Source of the DNA: Microscilla marina ATCC 23134
GTDB taxonomy: Bacteria; Bacteroidota; Bacteroidia; Cytophagales; Microscillaceae
Length of the DNA: 64,000 nucleotides
Assembly (NCBI RefSeq): GCF_000169175.1
Contig: NZ_AAWS01000049.1
Coordinates: 1-64,000, forward strand
Reading direction: 5' to 3'
Shown in pieces: positions 1-9,900 of this stretch (positions are counted from its first letter, which is position 1; each line of letters starts with the position of its first letter). The notes under the pieces are model-generated. The model searched no databases. It saw only the letters and a program-made list of their open reading frames with translations, and had not been told where the DNA came from. The position numbers and the translations under genes are program-made.

Positions 1-2
1 GA

Positions 3-1244
3 GCACATTCCGTCTATAACTACGCCCAGTTGTTGGTCAATACCACCTCTAGCCAAGCCACCGAGGAGTTGATCAAAGAATACTCGAAAAAATATGAAGG
101 TTATTTTCCCGATGCCCACATCAAGTGGAAACAGTTGAATATGTCGGCAGCCAAGGCACCCATCGAGGTACGTATTTCGGGCGATAGCATTCCCTTGCTC
201 AAGCAAACCGCCGCCAAGGTGAGTAGCTTGCTCAAACAAACTCCTAAGGTAACTTGGGTGCGCGATGATTTTGCCGAAGCCCGCCAAGCAGTAGAAGTCA
301 ATTTATTGCGCGAACGCGCCAACCGATTGGGCTTAAGCAAAACGATGTTGTCTACCTCGCTTGCCATAGGCATGCAAGGTTTGCCTGTCGTAACTCTTTG
401 GGAGGGTGACTACCCAGTGCAGGTGGTGCTTATTCAGGACAAAGACCGCCGCGACGAGGTGAAAGATATTGGAGATCAATATATTACCTCGCCCATGACT
501 TTTGCTTCGATGCCCATTCGTGCGGTAACCGAACTAAAGCCTGAATGGACTGAAGGGCAAATTATCAGACGCAATGGGGTAAAAACCCTGACGGTGCGTG
601 CCGATGTAGCGTTTGGTACCATTCCCTCTGATGTATTTAAAAAACTAAAACCTCAACTGGAGGCGCTTGCTTTGCCCGAAGGGGTACAAATTGCCCACGG
701 GGGCGAGTATGAAAGTTCTTGGGAAAACTACATCCCGATGGGGCTTTCGATGCTTACCAGTGTGGTGGCTATCTTTTTGATTTTGTTGTTTCAATTCAAA
801 CGGGTGAAGCTTGCCACCTTGATTATGTCTACCATGCCCTTAAGTATTTTTGGAGCTACGTTGGGCCTGCAACTCACTGGTTATCCATTTGGGTTTACTG
901 CCTTTATGGGGCTCATTAGTTTGATGGGGATTGTGGTAAGAAACGGGATTATACTGGTAGAATACGCCGAAGAGTTATTTGCCAAGGGTGATTTGACTAT
1001 CAAAGAAGCAGCACTCTCGGCGGGCAAGCGACGGATGCGCCCCATCTTTTTGACTTCAGCGGCGGCGGCCATTGGGGTAGTGCCTATGATCTTGAGCGGG
1101 TCGCCATTGTGGGGACCATTGGGTACGGTGATATGCTTTGGGCTTACCTTCTCTATGATCCTTACCCTATTTGTATTGCCTGTACTGTACTGGTTGTTTT
1201 TTTATAAAAGAGTCAATAGTCAAGAGACGGGAGTTGGTAGTTAG
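3..1244 (+). CDS. RND efflux transporter permease, C-terminal part (cut by window edge)
   Basis: Inner-membrane permease of the AcrB/MexB superfamily, which exports toxic compounds using the proton gradient. Only the last ~413 codons are present. The frame is open to the left edge, so the real start lies outside the window. The first ~230 residues are the second periplasmic porter/docking region. After it come about five hydrophobic segments, beginning near YIPMGLSML, including the conserved stretch GLISLMGIVVRNGIILVEYAE, and ending in VLPVLYWLFF. This matches transmembrane helices 8-12 of the family. The TolC-type gene 257 bp downstream on the same strand is the natural outer-membrane partner. 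The family is clear; the substrate (drug or metal) cannot be read from this fragment. Confidence 0.93.
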   Translation, partial: AHSVYNYAQLLVNTTSSQATEELIKEYSKKYEGYFPDAHIKWKQLNMSAAKAPIEVRISGDSIPLLKQTAAKVSSLLKQTPKVTWVRDDFAEARQAVEVNLLRERANRLGLSKTMLSTSLAIGMQGLPVVTLWEGDYPVQVVLIQDKDRRDEVKDIGDQYITSPMTFASMPIRAVTELKPEWTEGQIIRRNGVKTLTVRADVAFGTIPSDVFKKLKPQLEALALPEGVQIAHGGEYESSWENYIPMGLSMLTSVVAIFLILLFQFKRVKLATLIMSTMPLSIFGATLGLQLTGYPFGFTAFMGLISLMGIVVRNGIILVEYAEELFAKGDLTIKEAALSAGKRRMRPIFLTSAAAAIGVVPMILSGSPLWGPLGTVICFGLTFSMILTLFVLPVLYWLFFYKRVNSQETGVGS

Positions 1245-1300
1245 GGGCTTTTACAGCCTTAAGCTTTTAGCCGTTAGCCTTTAGCTTGAGGCTGCTTTAC

Positions 1301-1344
1301 AAGCTTCAGAGAGGTTTCTCACTTTTTATAAGAAAGCCCTATAG
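1301..1344. repeat. Dispersed ~43-bp repeat, copy 1
   Basis: The stretch starting AAGCTTCAGAGAGGTTTCTC and ending AAAGCCCTATA recurs at 51729-51771 with only two or three differences. It contains the short inverted pair GAGA/TCTC. Just upstream (about 1252-1295) AGCCTTAAGCT and AGCTTGAGGCT form another imperfect stem. It lies between the RND and TolC genes, so it would be within the transcript if they are co-transcribed. Function unknown. Confidence 0.6.
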
Positions 1345-1501
1345 TCAGTAGTAGGTTTTTATTGTATTTGCAAAATTGAGAATGTGAATTAACAACCAAT
1401 GAAGGGGTAGGCTAACTATTAAAAACTGTTGCCAGCTACTCATTGACTGTGAACTAAAAAAACTCCCGACTATGGACTCCCAACTAAAAAACTAAATAGA
1501 A

Positions 1502-2863
1502 ATGAACAAACATATAATATTTACTCTGATTTTTAGCCTGTGGGGTGGGGCATTCGCCACTGCCCAACAAGGCTATAGCCTGCAACAATGCAAAGATTTG
1601 GTGTTGCAGCATAGTAAAAAAATGAAATATGCTCAGCTACAGCAACAAAAAGCTGAAGCAGTGCGCAAAGAAGCCTGGATGCACCACTTGCCCAAAGTAG
1701 AGGCGGGTTTTTATGCGGTGCAACTCAACAAAAAAATGATAGAGTTTGACAACCCTTCGGGCAACTTGCCGGTGTACAATGGCGACCCCAGAACCTTGCC
1801 TACAGCTACCCAGTTTGCTTTTTTGCCTGCTGTTTCGCTGGGGGCAGGCGACCGTATGCATACCGGAAACATTACTGTGATGCAACCATTGTATGCGGGC
1901 GGACGCATCAAAACGGGCAATCGTTTGAGCGAGCTAGGGGTAGAGGTAAGCAAGCTTCAGGTAAGCTTATCTAAAACTGAGTTGATTGCCAAAACCGAAA
2001 GTATGTATTGGCAGATTGTGGCGCTTGACGAGAAGCAAAAAACCTTGGATGCTTATGAGAAATTGTTGGAAACTGTACTCAAAGAAGCCAAAGATGCGCG
2101 CAAAGCGGGGCTAATTGACAAAAGTGATGTGCTCAAGGTAGGGCTCAAACAAAGCGAAGTAGCATTGAACAAACTGAAGCTTACAAATGGTAGACAGTTG
2201 GCGTTAATGGCTTTTTGCCAACACTTGGGCATCGATTATAGCAAAAATATTCGTTTGACTGATGCTTTGCCTACCAACAACTTGCCTCAGCACATACAGG
2301 CAGAAGCTGCCGCTAGTGTGCCCAAACGTAGCGAGTACCAATTGCTGCAAAAGGTGGTAAAAGCCGAAGAAATGAAAACTCAGATTGAGCGTGGGCATTT
2401 CTTGCCCGAAGTAGGGCTGGGTGCCAGTGCTTTTTACTCTGATGCGATGGAACATGGCAGTGACGGCAGGTTGGCTAGAGTAGGGGTGTTTTTGGCGGCC
2501 AGGATTCCAATATCTAATATGTGGAGCAAGCGCCACTCGCTGAAAAAACACATATTGGGCGAAAAAATGGCACAAAACAAATTAGATGAAACCAAAGAGC
2601 TGCTCAAGCTACAAATCCAAAAAACATATTATGCCCTTACCGAAAGCGCGCAGGCTATAGCATTGGGGCAAAAAAAGGTAGCCCAACACGAAGAGTTTTT
2701 GCAAACGATCAAAGACCGCCACAAGGCTGGAGTGGTGCCGCTTTCTAAGTTGTTGGAAGCCCAGGCAGATGTGCAAAAAGCCAAAAGCGAATATATTGAT
2801 GCCTTGAGCCATTATCATCAGCAGGTGGTGGCTTACAAGAAAGCTACGGCACAGTATGAGTAA
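1502..2863 (+). CDS. TolC-family outer membrane efflux protein
   Basis: Outer-membrane channel of a tripartite efflux system, 453 aa, the usual size for the family. A signal peptide is visible (hydrophobic core to AFATA, then QQGYSLQQC), followed by the first coiled-coil segment (LVLQHSKKMKYAQLQQQKAE). The repeat structure of the family is seen: two alternating blocks of long amphipathic helix and barrel segments, the second starting near residue 285 (EYQLLQKVVKAEE). The C-terminal helix contains the typical RHKAGVVPLSKLLEAQAD element. It follows the RND permease gene and probably forms its exit duct. A Rho-independent terminator follows at 2915-2952. Confidence 0.93.
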   Translation: MNKHIIFTLIFSLWGGAFATAQQGYSLQQCKDLVLQHSKKMKYAQLQQQKAEAVRKEAWMHHLPKVEAGFYAVQLNKKMIEFDNPSGNLPVYNGDPRTLPTATQFAFLPAVSLGAGDRMHTGNITVMQPLYAGGRIKTGNRLSELGVEVSKLQVSLSKTELIAKTESMYWQIVALDEKQKTLDAYEKLLETVLKEAKDARKAGLIDKSDVLKVGLKQSEVALNKLKLTNGRQLALMAFCQHLGIDYSKNIRLTDALPTNNLPQHIQAEAAASVPKRSEYQLLQKVVKAEEMKTQIERGHFLPEVGLGASAFYSDAMEHGSDGRLARVGVFLAARIPISNMWSKRHSLKKHILGEKMAQNKLDETKELLKLQIQKTYYALTESAQAIALGQKKVAQHEEFLQTIKDRHKAGVVPLSKLLEAQADVQKAKSEYIDALSHYHQQVVAYKKATAQYE

Positions 2864-2914
2864 AAAAAGTGTGAATGAGTGGGCCTGTTAAGTGCTCACA
2901 ATAGACTATGAGAC

Positions 2915-2952
2915 AAATTCCTTTTTGGCTTTGCCGGAAAGGAATTTTTTTT
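2915..2952 (+). terminator. Rho-independent terminator after the TolC-type gene
   Basis: Stem AAATTCCTTT / AAAGGAATTT (2915-2924 with 2938-2947) with a 13-nt loop, followed by a run of T. It lies 52 bp after the stop of the TolC-family gene. Confidence 0.8.
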
Positions 2953-3028
2953 GTTGGGAAAACAACAAGCCAAAAAGAAGGATAGGTGAAGGTAAGTCAA
3001 TGGGTTAGGAAGGTGGCTAGAGGTGAGT

Positions 3029-3460
3029 TTAGCTACTCAAGTCTACCTTTATACCAAACCAGGCAAGGGCATCGTCAGTATTTTCAAAAAATCTGGTTTC
3101 AAACATGTTCGGAATACTCTTGGTAGCTTCTATTGTTTGTTGTCCCGAAAGGTTGGCTACCAGATCTCTGGCGAGTATTTGCACGTATTTTTTTAATCCA
3201 AACCCTATCCAGGCAGGCCCTAGTTGGGCTACTGTCCACTCTTGCATTTCAAGCCCTACAATATACATGCGGTTGATCGAGTTATCTATCAAAAACTGAG
3301 GTTTGTGCTCTAGGGTCAATTGTTTTAGTTCCAAAATAAACTCTTGGTATTCATCAAGCGACATGTGCTCAGTAGAGGACTTATAGTCAATTACAAATAA
3401 ACCTGGTTCTTCAAAGTATTTATAAGTGATAAAAGGCGTGTCTAATATAATGTTACTCAT
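3029..3460 (-). CDS. SpoIIAA/STAS-like domain protein
   Basis: 143-aa protein, no signal peptide. Its C-terminal half (LGPAWIGFGLKKY, then LSGQQTIEAT and FFENTDDALAWFG) follows the same plan as the four tandem paralogues at 40.7-43.0 kb (QEW, then LSFEQTMEET and YFDNIEDAKAWLF). I therefore place it as a distant member of that family. The plan, with a closing F-D-N-x-x-x-A-x-x-W-L segment, resembles small SpoIIAA-like/STAS-fold proteins of Bacteroidota; that assignment is inference. The frame stays open upstream, but the start at 3460 gives an N-terminus (MSNIILDTPF) that lines up with the paralogues. No partner gene is evident beside it. Confidence 0.65.
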   Translation of the reverse strand: MSNIILDTPFITYKYFEEPGLFVIDYKSSTEHMSLDEYQEFILELKQLTLEHKPQFLIDNSINRMYIVGLEMQEWTVAQLGPAWIGFGLKKYVQILARDLVANLSGQQTIEATKSIPNMFETRFFENTDDALAWFGIKVDLSS

Positions 3461-3643
3461 TTTTTTTGTTAAATTTAGTTGAAAGTGATTGCTCATATAA
3501 CTGATATTTTTTTGAAAAGTTTCAGGACAATAGCTTCTTTTCTTATTAGGGTTAAAAGAAAATAAAAGCAATAAAAAATAGCACCCAGTCAAAAACCAGA
3601 TGCTATTACCCCTTTAAAAAAACTACGGATAGTCAGATAGTAG

Positions 3644-4189
3644 TTAGTCTGTAAAAGCTATAAATTCTTCAGGATATTTTCTGATGTATTGCTCCATTTT
3701 GTCAATGGTTTTTTTGTGTAGCCTGAAATACTCAAAATCCATTTGGTTCAACTTTTCCAACTCAGCATAAAGTGGGCTGTCTATGAGCGAAGCATACTCG
3801 GTAAAAGTGCTTTGCTGTAGTTGGTACTCTTCGTAAGCTTCAGTGATGAGCTGTTCCATGGCTTTGGCTTCAATCAGGTTTAAGCCGTTGCTCAACACAG
3901 GTACATACACCGCGTAACCATTCCAAAAAAACTGGACAAACCCCCCACTGGTTACCTCACTGTCTAGGTGCCATAGGGTAAACAAGGCTTGTTGCCCTGG
4001 TGAAAAACCCCTCAGTTTTTTGTCTTTGTCTGACTGGGCTACTGTTTCTGACAATGGTTGTACCAGTTCCCAGCATAAGTCAATGCCCCTTAGTTTTTTA
4101 AATTTTTTGCGGGCAATGTTTCCTTTGGGTGGTTGATTGGCAGGGCGTTGGTTCAAGGATTGTGCATTTTGCCAGTAGGTAGTGTTCAT
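3644..4189 (-). CDS. DMP19/DUF4375-like protein
   Basis: 181-aa soluble protein. The centre carries LFTLWHLDSEVTSGGFVQFF followed by WN. This matches the hallmark of the DMP19-like (DUF4375) family, where a tryptophan-rich segment with GGFxQFF is the best conserved part. The function of the family is not established; one Neisseria member is a DNA-mimic protein. The N-terminal ~35 residues are basic and proline-rich and look unstructured. The ATG sits in a short sequence (TGTTCATAGTGTT on the plus strand) that is repeated at the start of the small reading frame at 4290-4445, which suggests a local duplication. Confidence 0.65.
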   Translation of the reverse strand: MNTTYWQNAQSLNQRPANQPPKGNIARKKFKKLRGIDLCWELVQPLSETVAQSDKDKKLRGFSPGQQALFTLWHLDSEVTSGGFVQFFWNGYAVYVPVLSNGLNLIEAKAMEQLITEAYEEYQLQQSTFTEYASLIDSPLYAELEKLNQMDFEYFRLHKKTIDKMEQYIRKYPEEFIAFTD

Positions 4190-4289
4190 AGTGTTTGGGT
4201 TATATTTTGATTGTCTTGGTTTTATATGACGAGCGGCAAGCAGTTAGTCGTACATTACTTGTTGCCCCAAATCGGTATCTAAAGGTTTG

Positions 4290-4445
4290 TTATTCATTTA
4301 AAAAGAAAGCCCACCTTGCAGACTTCCTTTTTTTGATGCTCCGATTGATCCTTTTTTTGACTTCGACTATGCTTTGGGCATTTTTTTCAGGTGTTTGCGT
4401 TATCTCCAAAGAAGTCAATTGTTGAAAGTAGTGTTGGGTGTTCAT
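4290..4445 (-). CDS. Small hypothetical ORF, possible remnant of a duplicated gene start
   Basis: 51-codon frame beginning MNTQHYFQQ and ending FFLNE. Its start codon context (TGTTCATAGTGTT on the plus strand) and first residues resemble those of the DMP19-like gene 100 bp downstream on the same strand (MNTTYWQN). It is rich in lysine and arginine after residue 30. It could be a short leader-type gene or the decayed 5' end of a duplicated copy. No recognised domain. Confidence 0.3.
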   Translation of the reverse strand: MNTQHYFQQLTSLEITQTPEKNAQSIVEVKKRINRSIKKRKSARWAFFLNE

Positions 4446-4885
4446 AGTGTTATTTAGTAAGTTAATAGAGTAAGTTGTGTAGTGATTTGTTTATTATGTG
4501 AGCAAAGGTACTATACTCACCTGTGTTTGCCAACTAAAAACCTACGCCAACTTTAGTTGATTTTTTTGCTTAAATTTTGCTTGGGTTAGTTTTTTAGCAA
4601 GATTTCTAGTCTGAATTTATGCTTTGAAAATCAAGTAGTTAGCTTGGGGTTGAGTGTTTTTTAAACCTTCCAGTCTGACGGTGGGAGAAAACTAGCCACA
4701 AAACGACGCTAAGTAACTTTATTTTATTTTTTGATAATAAAATTGGCGGAAGCCAAAATAATGGGCAGCGTGGGTTTTTACCCAAAAAAGCAATAAAGAA
4801 GGAGGAGGGGTAGACAAAAATAATTACTATTATTAAGCGTTTTATCAACAGCCAGCGTATAGGCTATAACCAAAATTAAGATACT
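4446..4885. other. Intergenic, nothing recognisable
   Basis: AT-rich spacer between a leftward small frame and the rightward TPR gene. A 69-codon frame on the minus strand (4639-4848) has no coding character. It presumably holds the promoter of the TPR gene, but no clear TAnnTTTG box is visible. Confidence 0.5.
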
Positions 4886-5482
4886 ATGAAAAACACCATT
4901 TACTTAATATTATTGATCACAGGTTTGGCCTATCAGGCGCAAGCCCAAAAAGTACTTGAATACAAACAATACTACCACACCGGACAAGCCCAGGTCAAGG
5001 CTGGGCAATACGACGCTGCCATTGTCAGCCTGGATAAAGCCATTGAACGCATGCCTTACTATAGTGCTATGTATGCCGAAAGGGGCAAGGCAAAACTCAA
5101 AGTGAAAGACTATACTGGAGCTATTAAAGATTTCACCATTGTATTACAAAAAAAATCTTATGATGCTCAAGCTTATTTGCAACGGGGTATTGCTTATTAT
5201 CATCTACAAGATTACAACAATGCCGAGTTTGACCTAAAAGATGCGTTACACTACCGCCCCGAAAATCGTGAGGCAAAACAATACCTTGATAAAACCCTTG
5301 CCAAACAAGAAGAACTGAGGCAACTTGCCTTGCAACAACAAAATGAAATATTGGCTACTCAAAACCGCACCAATCAACGCGACGAGTGGGAACGTCGTCA
5401 ACGCCGTTTTTACCGCAACCAATTGATATGGGGTACCATTGTACCATTGGCTGTCTGGACAGGTATTTTGTTGTGGAGGTAG
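4886..5482 (+). CDS. Secreted/periplasmic TPR protein with C-terminal membrane segment
   Basis: 198 aa. A signal peptide (MKNTIYLILLITGLAYQAQAQ) precedes about three TPR units, with the typical W/G/Y...A...P spacing: GQAQVKAGQYDAAIVSLDKA, then AKLKVKDYTGAIKDF, then GIAYYHLQDYNNAEFDL. A charged Gln/Glu-rich helix follows (residues 130-165), and the protein ends in a hydrophobic segment near IVPLAVWTGILLWR. It is probably a scaffold facing the periplasm. It has no operon partner. Confidence 0.75.
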   Translation: MKNTIYLILLITGLAYQAQAQKVLEYKQYYHTGQAQVKAGQYDAAIVSLDKAIERMPYYSAMYAERGKAKLKVKDYTGAIKDFTIVLQKKSYDAQAYLQRGIAYYHLQDYNNAEFDLKDALHYRPENREAKQYLDKTLAKQEELRQLALQQQNEILATQNRTNQRDEWERRQRRFYRNQLIWGTIVPLAVWTGILLWR

Positions 5483-5526
5483 TGATTATTTCTTAAACCC
5501 ATTAATTGTGCTAACATTGTTGTGTT

Positions 5527-5644
5527 AAGTCTCCTACAGAAGACTTTTAACAACCGACCCTGATTCCAGCACCTGAGGGCACTTTTCAGTATTCCGAAAA
5601 ACAAGCATAGAAGGTTGTTCTGCGATTATTAGTGACGCATTGTC
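5527..5644. repeat. 118-bp direct repeat, copy 1
   Basis: Begins AAGTCTCCTACAGAAGAC and ends GACGCATTGTC. Matches 5832-5949 over the full 118 bp without gaps and with about five substitutions. Non-coding on both strands. Confidence 0.85.
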
Positions 5645-5831
5645 TTTTGATTGCTTGTGAAGACACAAGCAACGGCGTAAGTGTTGGTTTTAAAGTGTTA
5701 AATTCCCTTTTGTAGGGGCAATCCTTTATGGTTGCCCTAGCGTAGTAAATTTCATCGCTTGGCGCCCCATAGTATTTTGAGAGGTTTTGCTACTCAAGTA
5801 AGTTGGGAGACTTCCATTTATCCAAACTTTC
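5645..5831. other. Spacer with two strong hairpins between the 118-bp repeats
   Basis: Contains TTGCTTGTG-AAGA-CACAAGCAA (5651-5672, perfect 9-bp stem) and a GGGGCAA...TTGCCCT stem (about 5714-5738). No reading frame of note. May be a small structured RNA or a decayed mobile element. Confidence 0.5.
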
Positions 5832-5949
5832 AAGTCTCCTACAGAACACTTTTAACAACCGACCCCGATTACAGCACCTAAGGGCACTTTTCAGTATTCC
5901 GAAAAACAAGCGTAGAAGGTTGTTCTGCGATTATTAGTGACGCATTGTC
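5832..5949. repeat. 118-bp direct repeat, copy 2
   Basis: Second copy of the repeat at 5527-5644, same orientation, starting AAGTCTCCTACAGAACAC. The left ends of the two copies are 305 bp apart. Confidence 0.85.
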
Positions 5950-6068
5950 CAGAGCTTAAAAGAGCTGAGTTGTACCCTAAATTTAAAAATATTTTAACCT
6001 TGTATTTGGTTTATCACGTATAATACAACAATCATTATATTATTTAATAAAATCAAACTAAATACAAA

Positions 6069-6791
6069 ATGTTAGAATCAAACTATCAAGAAGACGCAGC
6101 AACTCTTCCCTTTGTCGCGGAACAGCCCCTTGAGGCAAGAAAAACCTTTATCGAAAGAACATACACATTCTTGGCGATCGAGATACTACTTTTTATTCTC
6201 ATAGAAGCCATTTTTTTACGCAGTCCTACCATCATTAACTTTACCCTTTCGTTTTTGGGTGGTTGGTCGTGGCTACTGTTGTTAGGTGGGTATTTTGCGA
6301 TTACCTCACTTTCCGAAAATTGGGCAATGAGCACAAGCTCTAAAACCTACCAATACATTGCCATGCTGTTGTATGTAGTAGCAGAAGCACTTTTGTTTAC
6401 GCCACTTATTTATCTGGCAATAAAAATGACCGGAGATACTGCCATTATCAATCAGGCAGCTACCATTACTATTACCTTATTTTTGGGTATTACCTCAGTA
6501 GCATTTATCACCAAAAAAGATTTCTCTATGTTGAGGATTTACCTCTCGGTAGGTACGCTGGTAGCTATTGGACTTATTGCAGCTGGGCTTATATTTGGAT
6601 TCTCGCTGGGCTTATGGTTTTCTTTTGCAATGGTCGCATTGGCTGCTGGAGCTATTTTATATCAAACCTCAGCTATTTTGCATAAATACCATGCTGAACA
6701 ATATGTAGCGGCTTCTTTAGGGCTGTTTGGTTCTGTAATGTTACTGTTTTGGTATGTCATCAATATTTTATCAAGCCTTTCCGGCGATTAA
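6069..6791 (+). CDS. Bax inhibitor-1/YccA family membrane protein
   Basis: 240-aa integral membrane protein with about seven hydrophobic helices. The N-terminal cytoplasmic stretch (about 40 residues) ends in RKTFIERTYTFLAIEILLF, typical of bacterial BI-1 proteins. Then come the GGWSWLLLLGGYFA helix, the SLSENWAMS loop and the central LFTPLIYLA segment. Later helices contain VAFITKKDFSMLR, which matches the family's F-x-S-x-K-D-F/L-S pattern. Bacterial members are proposed calcium-leak channels or FtsH-interacting proteins. Nothing in the context narrows the role. A strong terminator follows. Confidence 0.88.
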   Translation: MLESNYQEDAATLPFVAEQPLEARKTFIERTYTFLAIEILLFILIEAIFLRSPTIINFTLSFLGGWSWLLLLGGYFAITSLSENWAMSTSSKTYQYIAMLLYVVAEALLFTPLIYLAIKMTGDTAIINQAATITITLFLGITSVAFITKKDFSMLRIYLSVGTLVAIGLIAAGLIFGFSLGLWFSFAMVALAAGAILYQTSAILHKYHAEQYVAASLGLFGSVMLLFWYVINILSSLSGD

Positions 6792-6843
6792 TATTGTATT
6801 GGGCAAACTTATTAACTGACCTCATAGAATATCAGTACAAACA

Positions 6844-6877
6844 AAACCCCCACTCATTAAGTAATGAGTGGGGGTTT
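6844..6877. terminator. Perfect bidirectional hairpin terminator
   Basis: AAACCCCCACTCATTA pairs without mismatch with TAATGAGTGGGGGTTT around a 2-nt loop. It sits between the convergent BI-1 gene (+) and SbcC-like gene (-), and A/T flanks allow use in both directions. Confidence 0.85.
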
Positions 6878-6953
6878 ATATTATGATAGGTGGCTAATTG
6901 TTAGTTTTTTTAGTCCATTCTGTAAATATTAAGGCAAGAAAGCCTATTGACGC

Positions 6954-9900
6954 CTACTCCCAACTCTTTTGCAACACACTGCCTGTTTCTTCTTGATTAC
7001 GTACTTTCAAGTACACCGAAATTTCGCGTTGCAAGCTTTCTACGTGCGAGATAATACCCACAATGCGGTTTTCTTTGCGTAAGCTGGTCAGTGTTTCAAA
7101 TACCGCATCCAACGATTCTTCATCCTGAGAGCCAAAACCTTCATCCAAAAAGAAAAAGTTTTGGTTCGACTTGGTAAACTGCTGAATGTTGTCGGCAAGT
7201 GCCAGCGCCAGCGATAGTGCTGCCTGGAAGGTTTGCCCTCCCGACAAGGTTTTCACACTACGGGTTTGTCCATTGTTGAGGTAATCGCGGATATAGAAAG
7301 TATTGTCCTCGTTTACCTCCAGCTTGAGCTGCTGTTTGGTCAGACGGTAAAAACGCTCGTTGGCAAGGTTACAAAGATTTTGCATATACACCGACGAAAT
7401 ATAATTTACAAAACCGCTTTCGCGGAACATTTTTTTCAGTGTGCTTATATCGTCTCGACGTAAATGCAAAGCGTCAGCGTGTTTCTGTAACTTAAACTTA
7501 CGCGCCAAGTCACTCTCTAGGCGTTCTATTTCGCTCTTAAGCCCTCCACGTCGATCTTGCTTTACTTGAATGTCTTCTTTGAGGCTTTGTATATCAGTGA
7601 GCACTTGTTGGTACTCAGCCTCGTTGTATACCTTGCCCGCCGTTTGTCGTTCCAGCTTGTGGCATTCATCTTCGGCACGATGGAGCTTGGTCTGAAACTC
7701 CTTGATTTTTTGATTTTCGCGTTCGATATCCAGCTTATTCTGCAAAATATTCTCTACTGTTTCCAACGTGTCAAAATCTGACTTTGCCAACCTGTCCTGA
7801 AGTTTACTTTGGTTGGTTTGCAGGTTTTGCTCGTCTTGCAACAAGTTTTCGCGACTATTGCGTAAATCGCTTTCAAGGCGCACCTTTTGATTACGATCTT
7901 CGTTTATTTGCGTCTCCAGGTTTTTGTATTTGCGTTCCAGGCGTTCATACAAATCCTCCAGACTTCTTATCTCTTGCTTGAGCTGCGAGGCAGCATGTTG
8001 GGCGTAGTCTTCCAAATCAAACACTCGCAACTGACGTTTTAAGGTTTTGAGCTGGGTAGTTTTGGTCAACTGTTGGTTTTCCAGATCGGCAATGGCTGTT
8101 TTATACTTGTCCAGTTTTTTGCGTTCTTCCTCTAGCGATCGCTGCATTTGTTCGCGCTCTTTGTCGGCATCGTCAATGGCGTTTTGCAAGCGGCTTGCTT
8201 TTGCTTTCTTCTTTTCTACATCTTCGTCATGATCAGGGTCAAACGCTGGTTTCCAATTAAATTTATACAAATGCAAGTCAAACTTATTGGCCTCTGCCTG
8301 TGCTTCCTCATCGCGTCGCTCCAGTTGTTTCTTTTTCTCGTCAATTTGTACTTTGAGCTGTCGCACCTTGTCCAGCAAATCAGTTAATAAACTGATTTGC
8401 ACGTCTTGGGTTTCGCGTGCCTCTTGAAAAGCGTGCAAAGCTGCATCAATCTTGTCAGGCTTAAGCGGGTCGGGGTGATGTACCGAACCACACAAAGGAC
8501 AAGGTTCTCCATCACTTAGATTTTCGGCATACTCCTGTAGCTTAAGCTTAATCGTAAGCCCCGACAGCTTGTGTTGGGTATGCATCAGTTTATCTTTTAG
8601 CTCATCCCGTTTGTCGAGTATCATGTCAGCCAGCTCACCAATGATTGTCTTGGGATGTGCTTCGGGCAACAAGTCCCTCAAATGTTCTTCGTACAGTTCT
8701 TTTTTCTCTTTGCGGATTTTCTCTATTTCGCGTTCTATGTGGCGGGTTTCCTGATTTACCTTTTGTATGCTGCTCAATATTTTCTTTTTCTCGGCAAACC
8801 AACTACTCACTGCCAACAATACATTATTGTCGGGCAGGTTTTCTTTTTGGCGCTTGATAAAAAAAGTTTTGTCTTCAATTTCCGTCTGTAGTTTTACAAT
8901 TTTCTTTTCGGACTCTTTTATTACAGGCTTGCCTTTTTCTACACGTTCTTCCAGTGTTACCAGTTCTTTATTGAGCTCATTGATACTGATAATCTTGGTA
9001 AACTCATCTATTTTTTGTTTGATGGTTTCGCGCTCATTGTATTGTGTTTTTACTTCTTCAAAACTTTGCTCGTCTTGTACCAGTTTTTGCTGAATTTGCT
9101 CAAAGTGGGTTTCTTTTTGTTGGATAAGCTCTTGCAACTGCTTGATTTTGACTTGAGTAAGCTTATGGGTTTCCAGCAAGTCGCTAAACTGATACAAACA
9201 AGTTTCATACTCCTTTACCCTACGTTCCAGGCTGTTAAAGTCATCAGCTTGTTGTTTTAGGCGGGCAAGTTCTTCTTTTTGGTGGGCAAGTTCAGCAAAC
9301 AATGCCTTGATTTGCTCAAGGGCAGTTTTTTTGGTGCTCTTTTCTTGTAATTGGTTTTGCTGGGCTTCCAGCGAGGCTACCAATTCTTTCAAAATTCCCC
9401 GTTGCTCGTTGATACCCTCTTCGGTTACTTCAGCCACCCCCTGTAGTTTGGTTTCTACTTGGGTAATCTTCTCATCGTTTTCTTTTTCTACGGGGCGCAA
9501 CTTTTGCCCAAGGTCGTACTTACCCAGCCCAAAAATATCTTTGAGCATGCGCGTACGATCGGTATCGCCCAATTGCAAAAACTCTTGAAACTTGCCTTGC
9601 GGAATAATAATGGTACGACGGAAGTTGTCGTAACTCAACTCCAGAATGTCTTGAGCCGTTTTGTCGGTGGGTGTCCATTCGCCCTTTACCATTTGGTAAT
9701 GACTGCGGTCAAAGGTGCGAATCTTTTCAAAGTTTTTGCTGTTACGTTTGCCCTCTACCACAAAGCGGTAGTACTCGTTGTCGCTGGCTTTAAACTCATA
9801 ATCAATCAACAACTCATTCGACTTAAGGTTCATTAAGTTATAAGTCACCTTGTCTTGTTTGTTCAACCGCTCTACTTGCCCATATAAAGCATAAGAGATA

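Noticed and set aside
4639-4848. 69-codon minus-strand hydrophobic frame
   Set aside because: AT-rich spacer; composition explains the hydrophobic residues and there is no start context.
7233-9836. Many plus-strand frames within the SbcC region
   Set aside because: All are shadows of the long coiled-coil gene on the minus strand.
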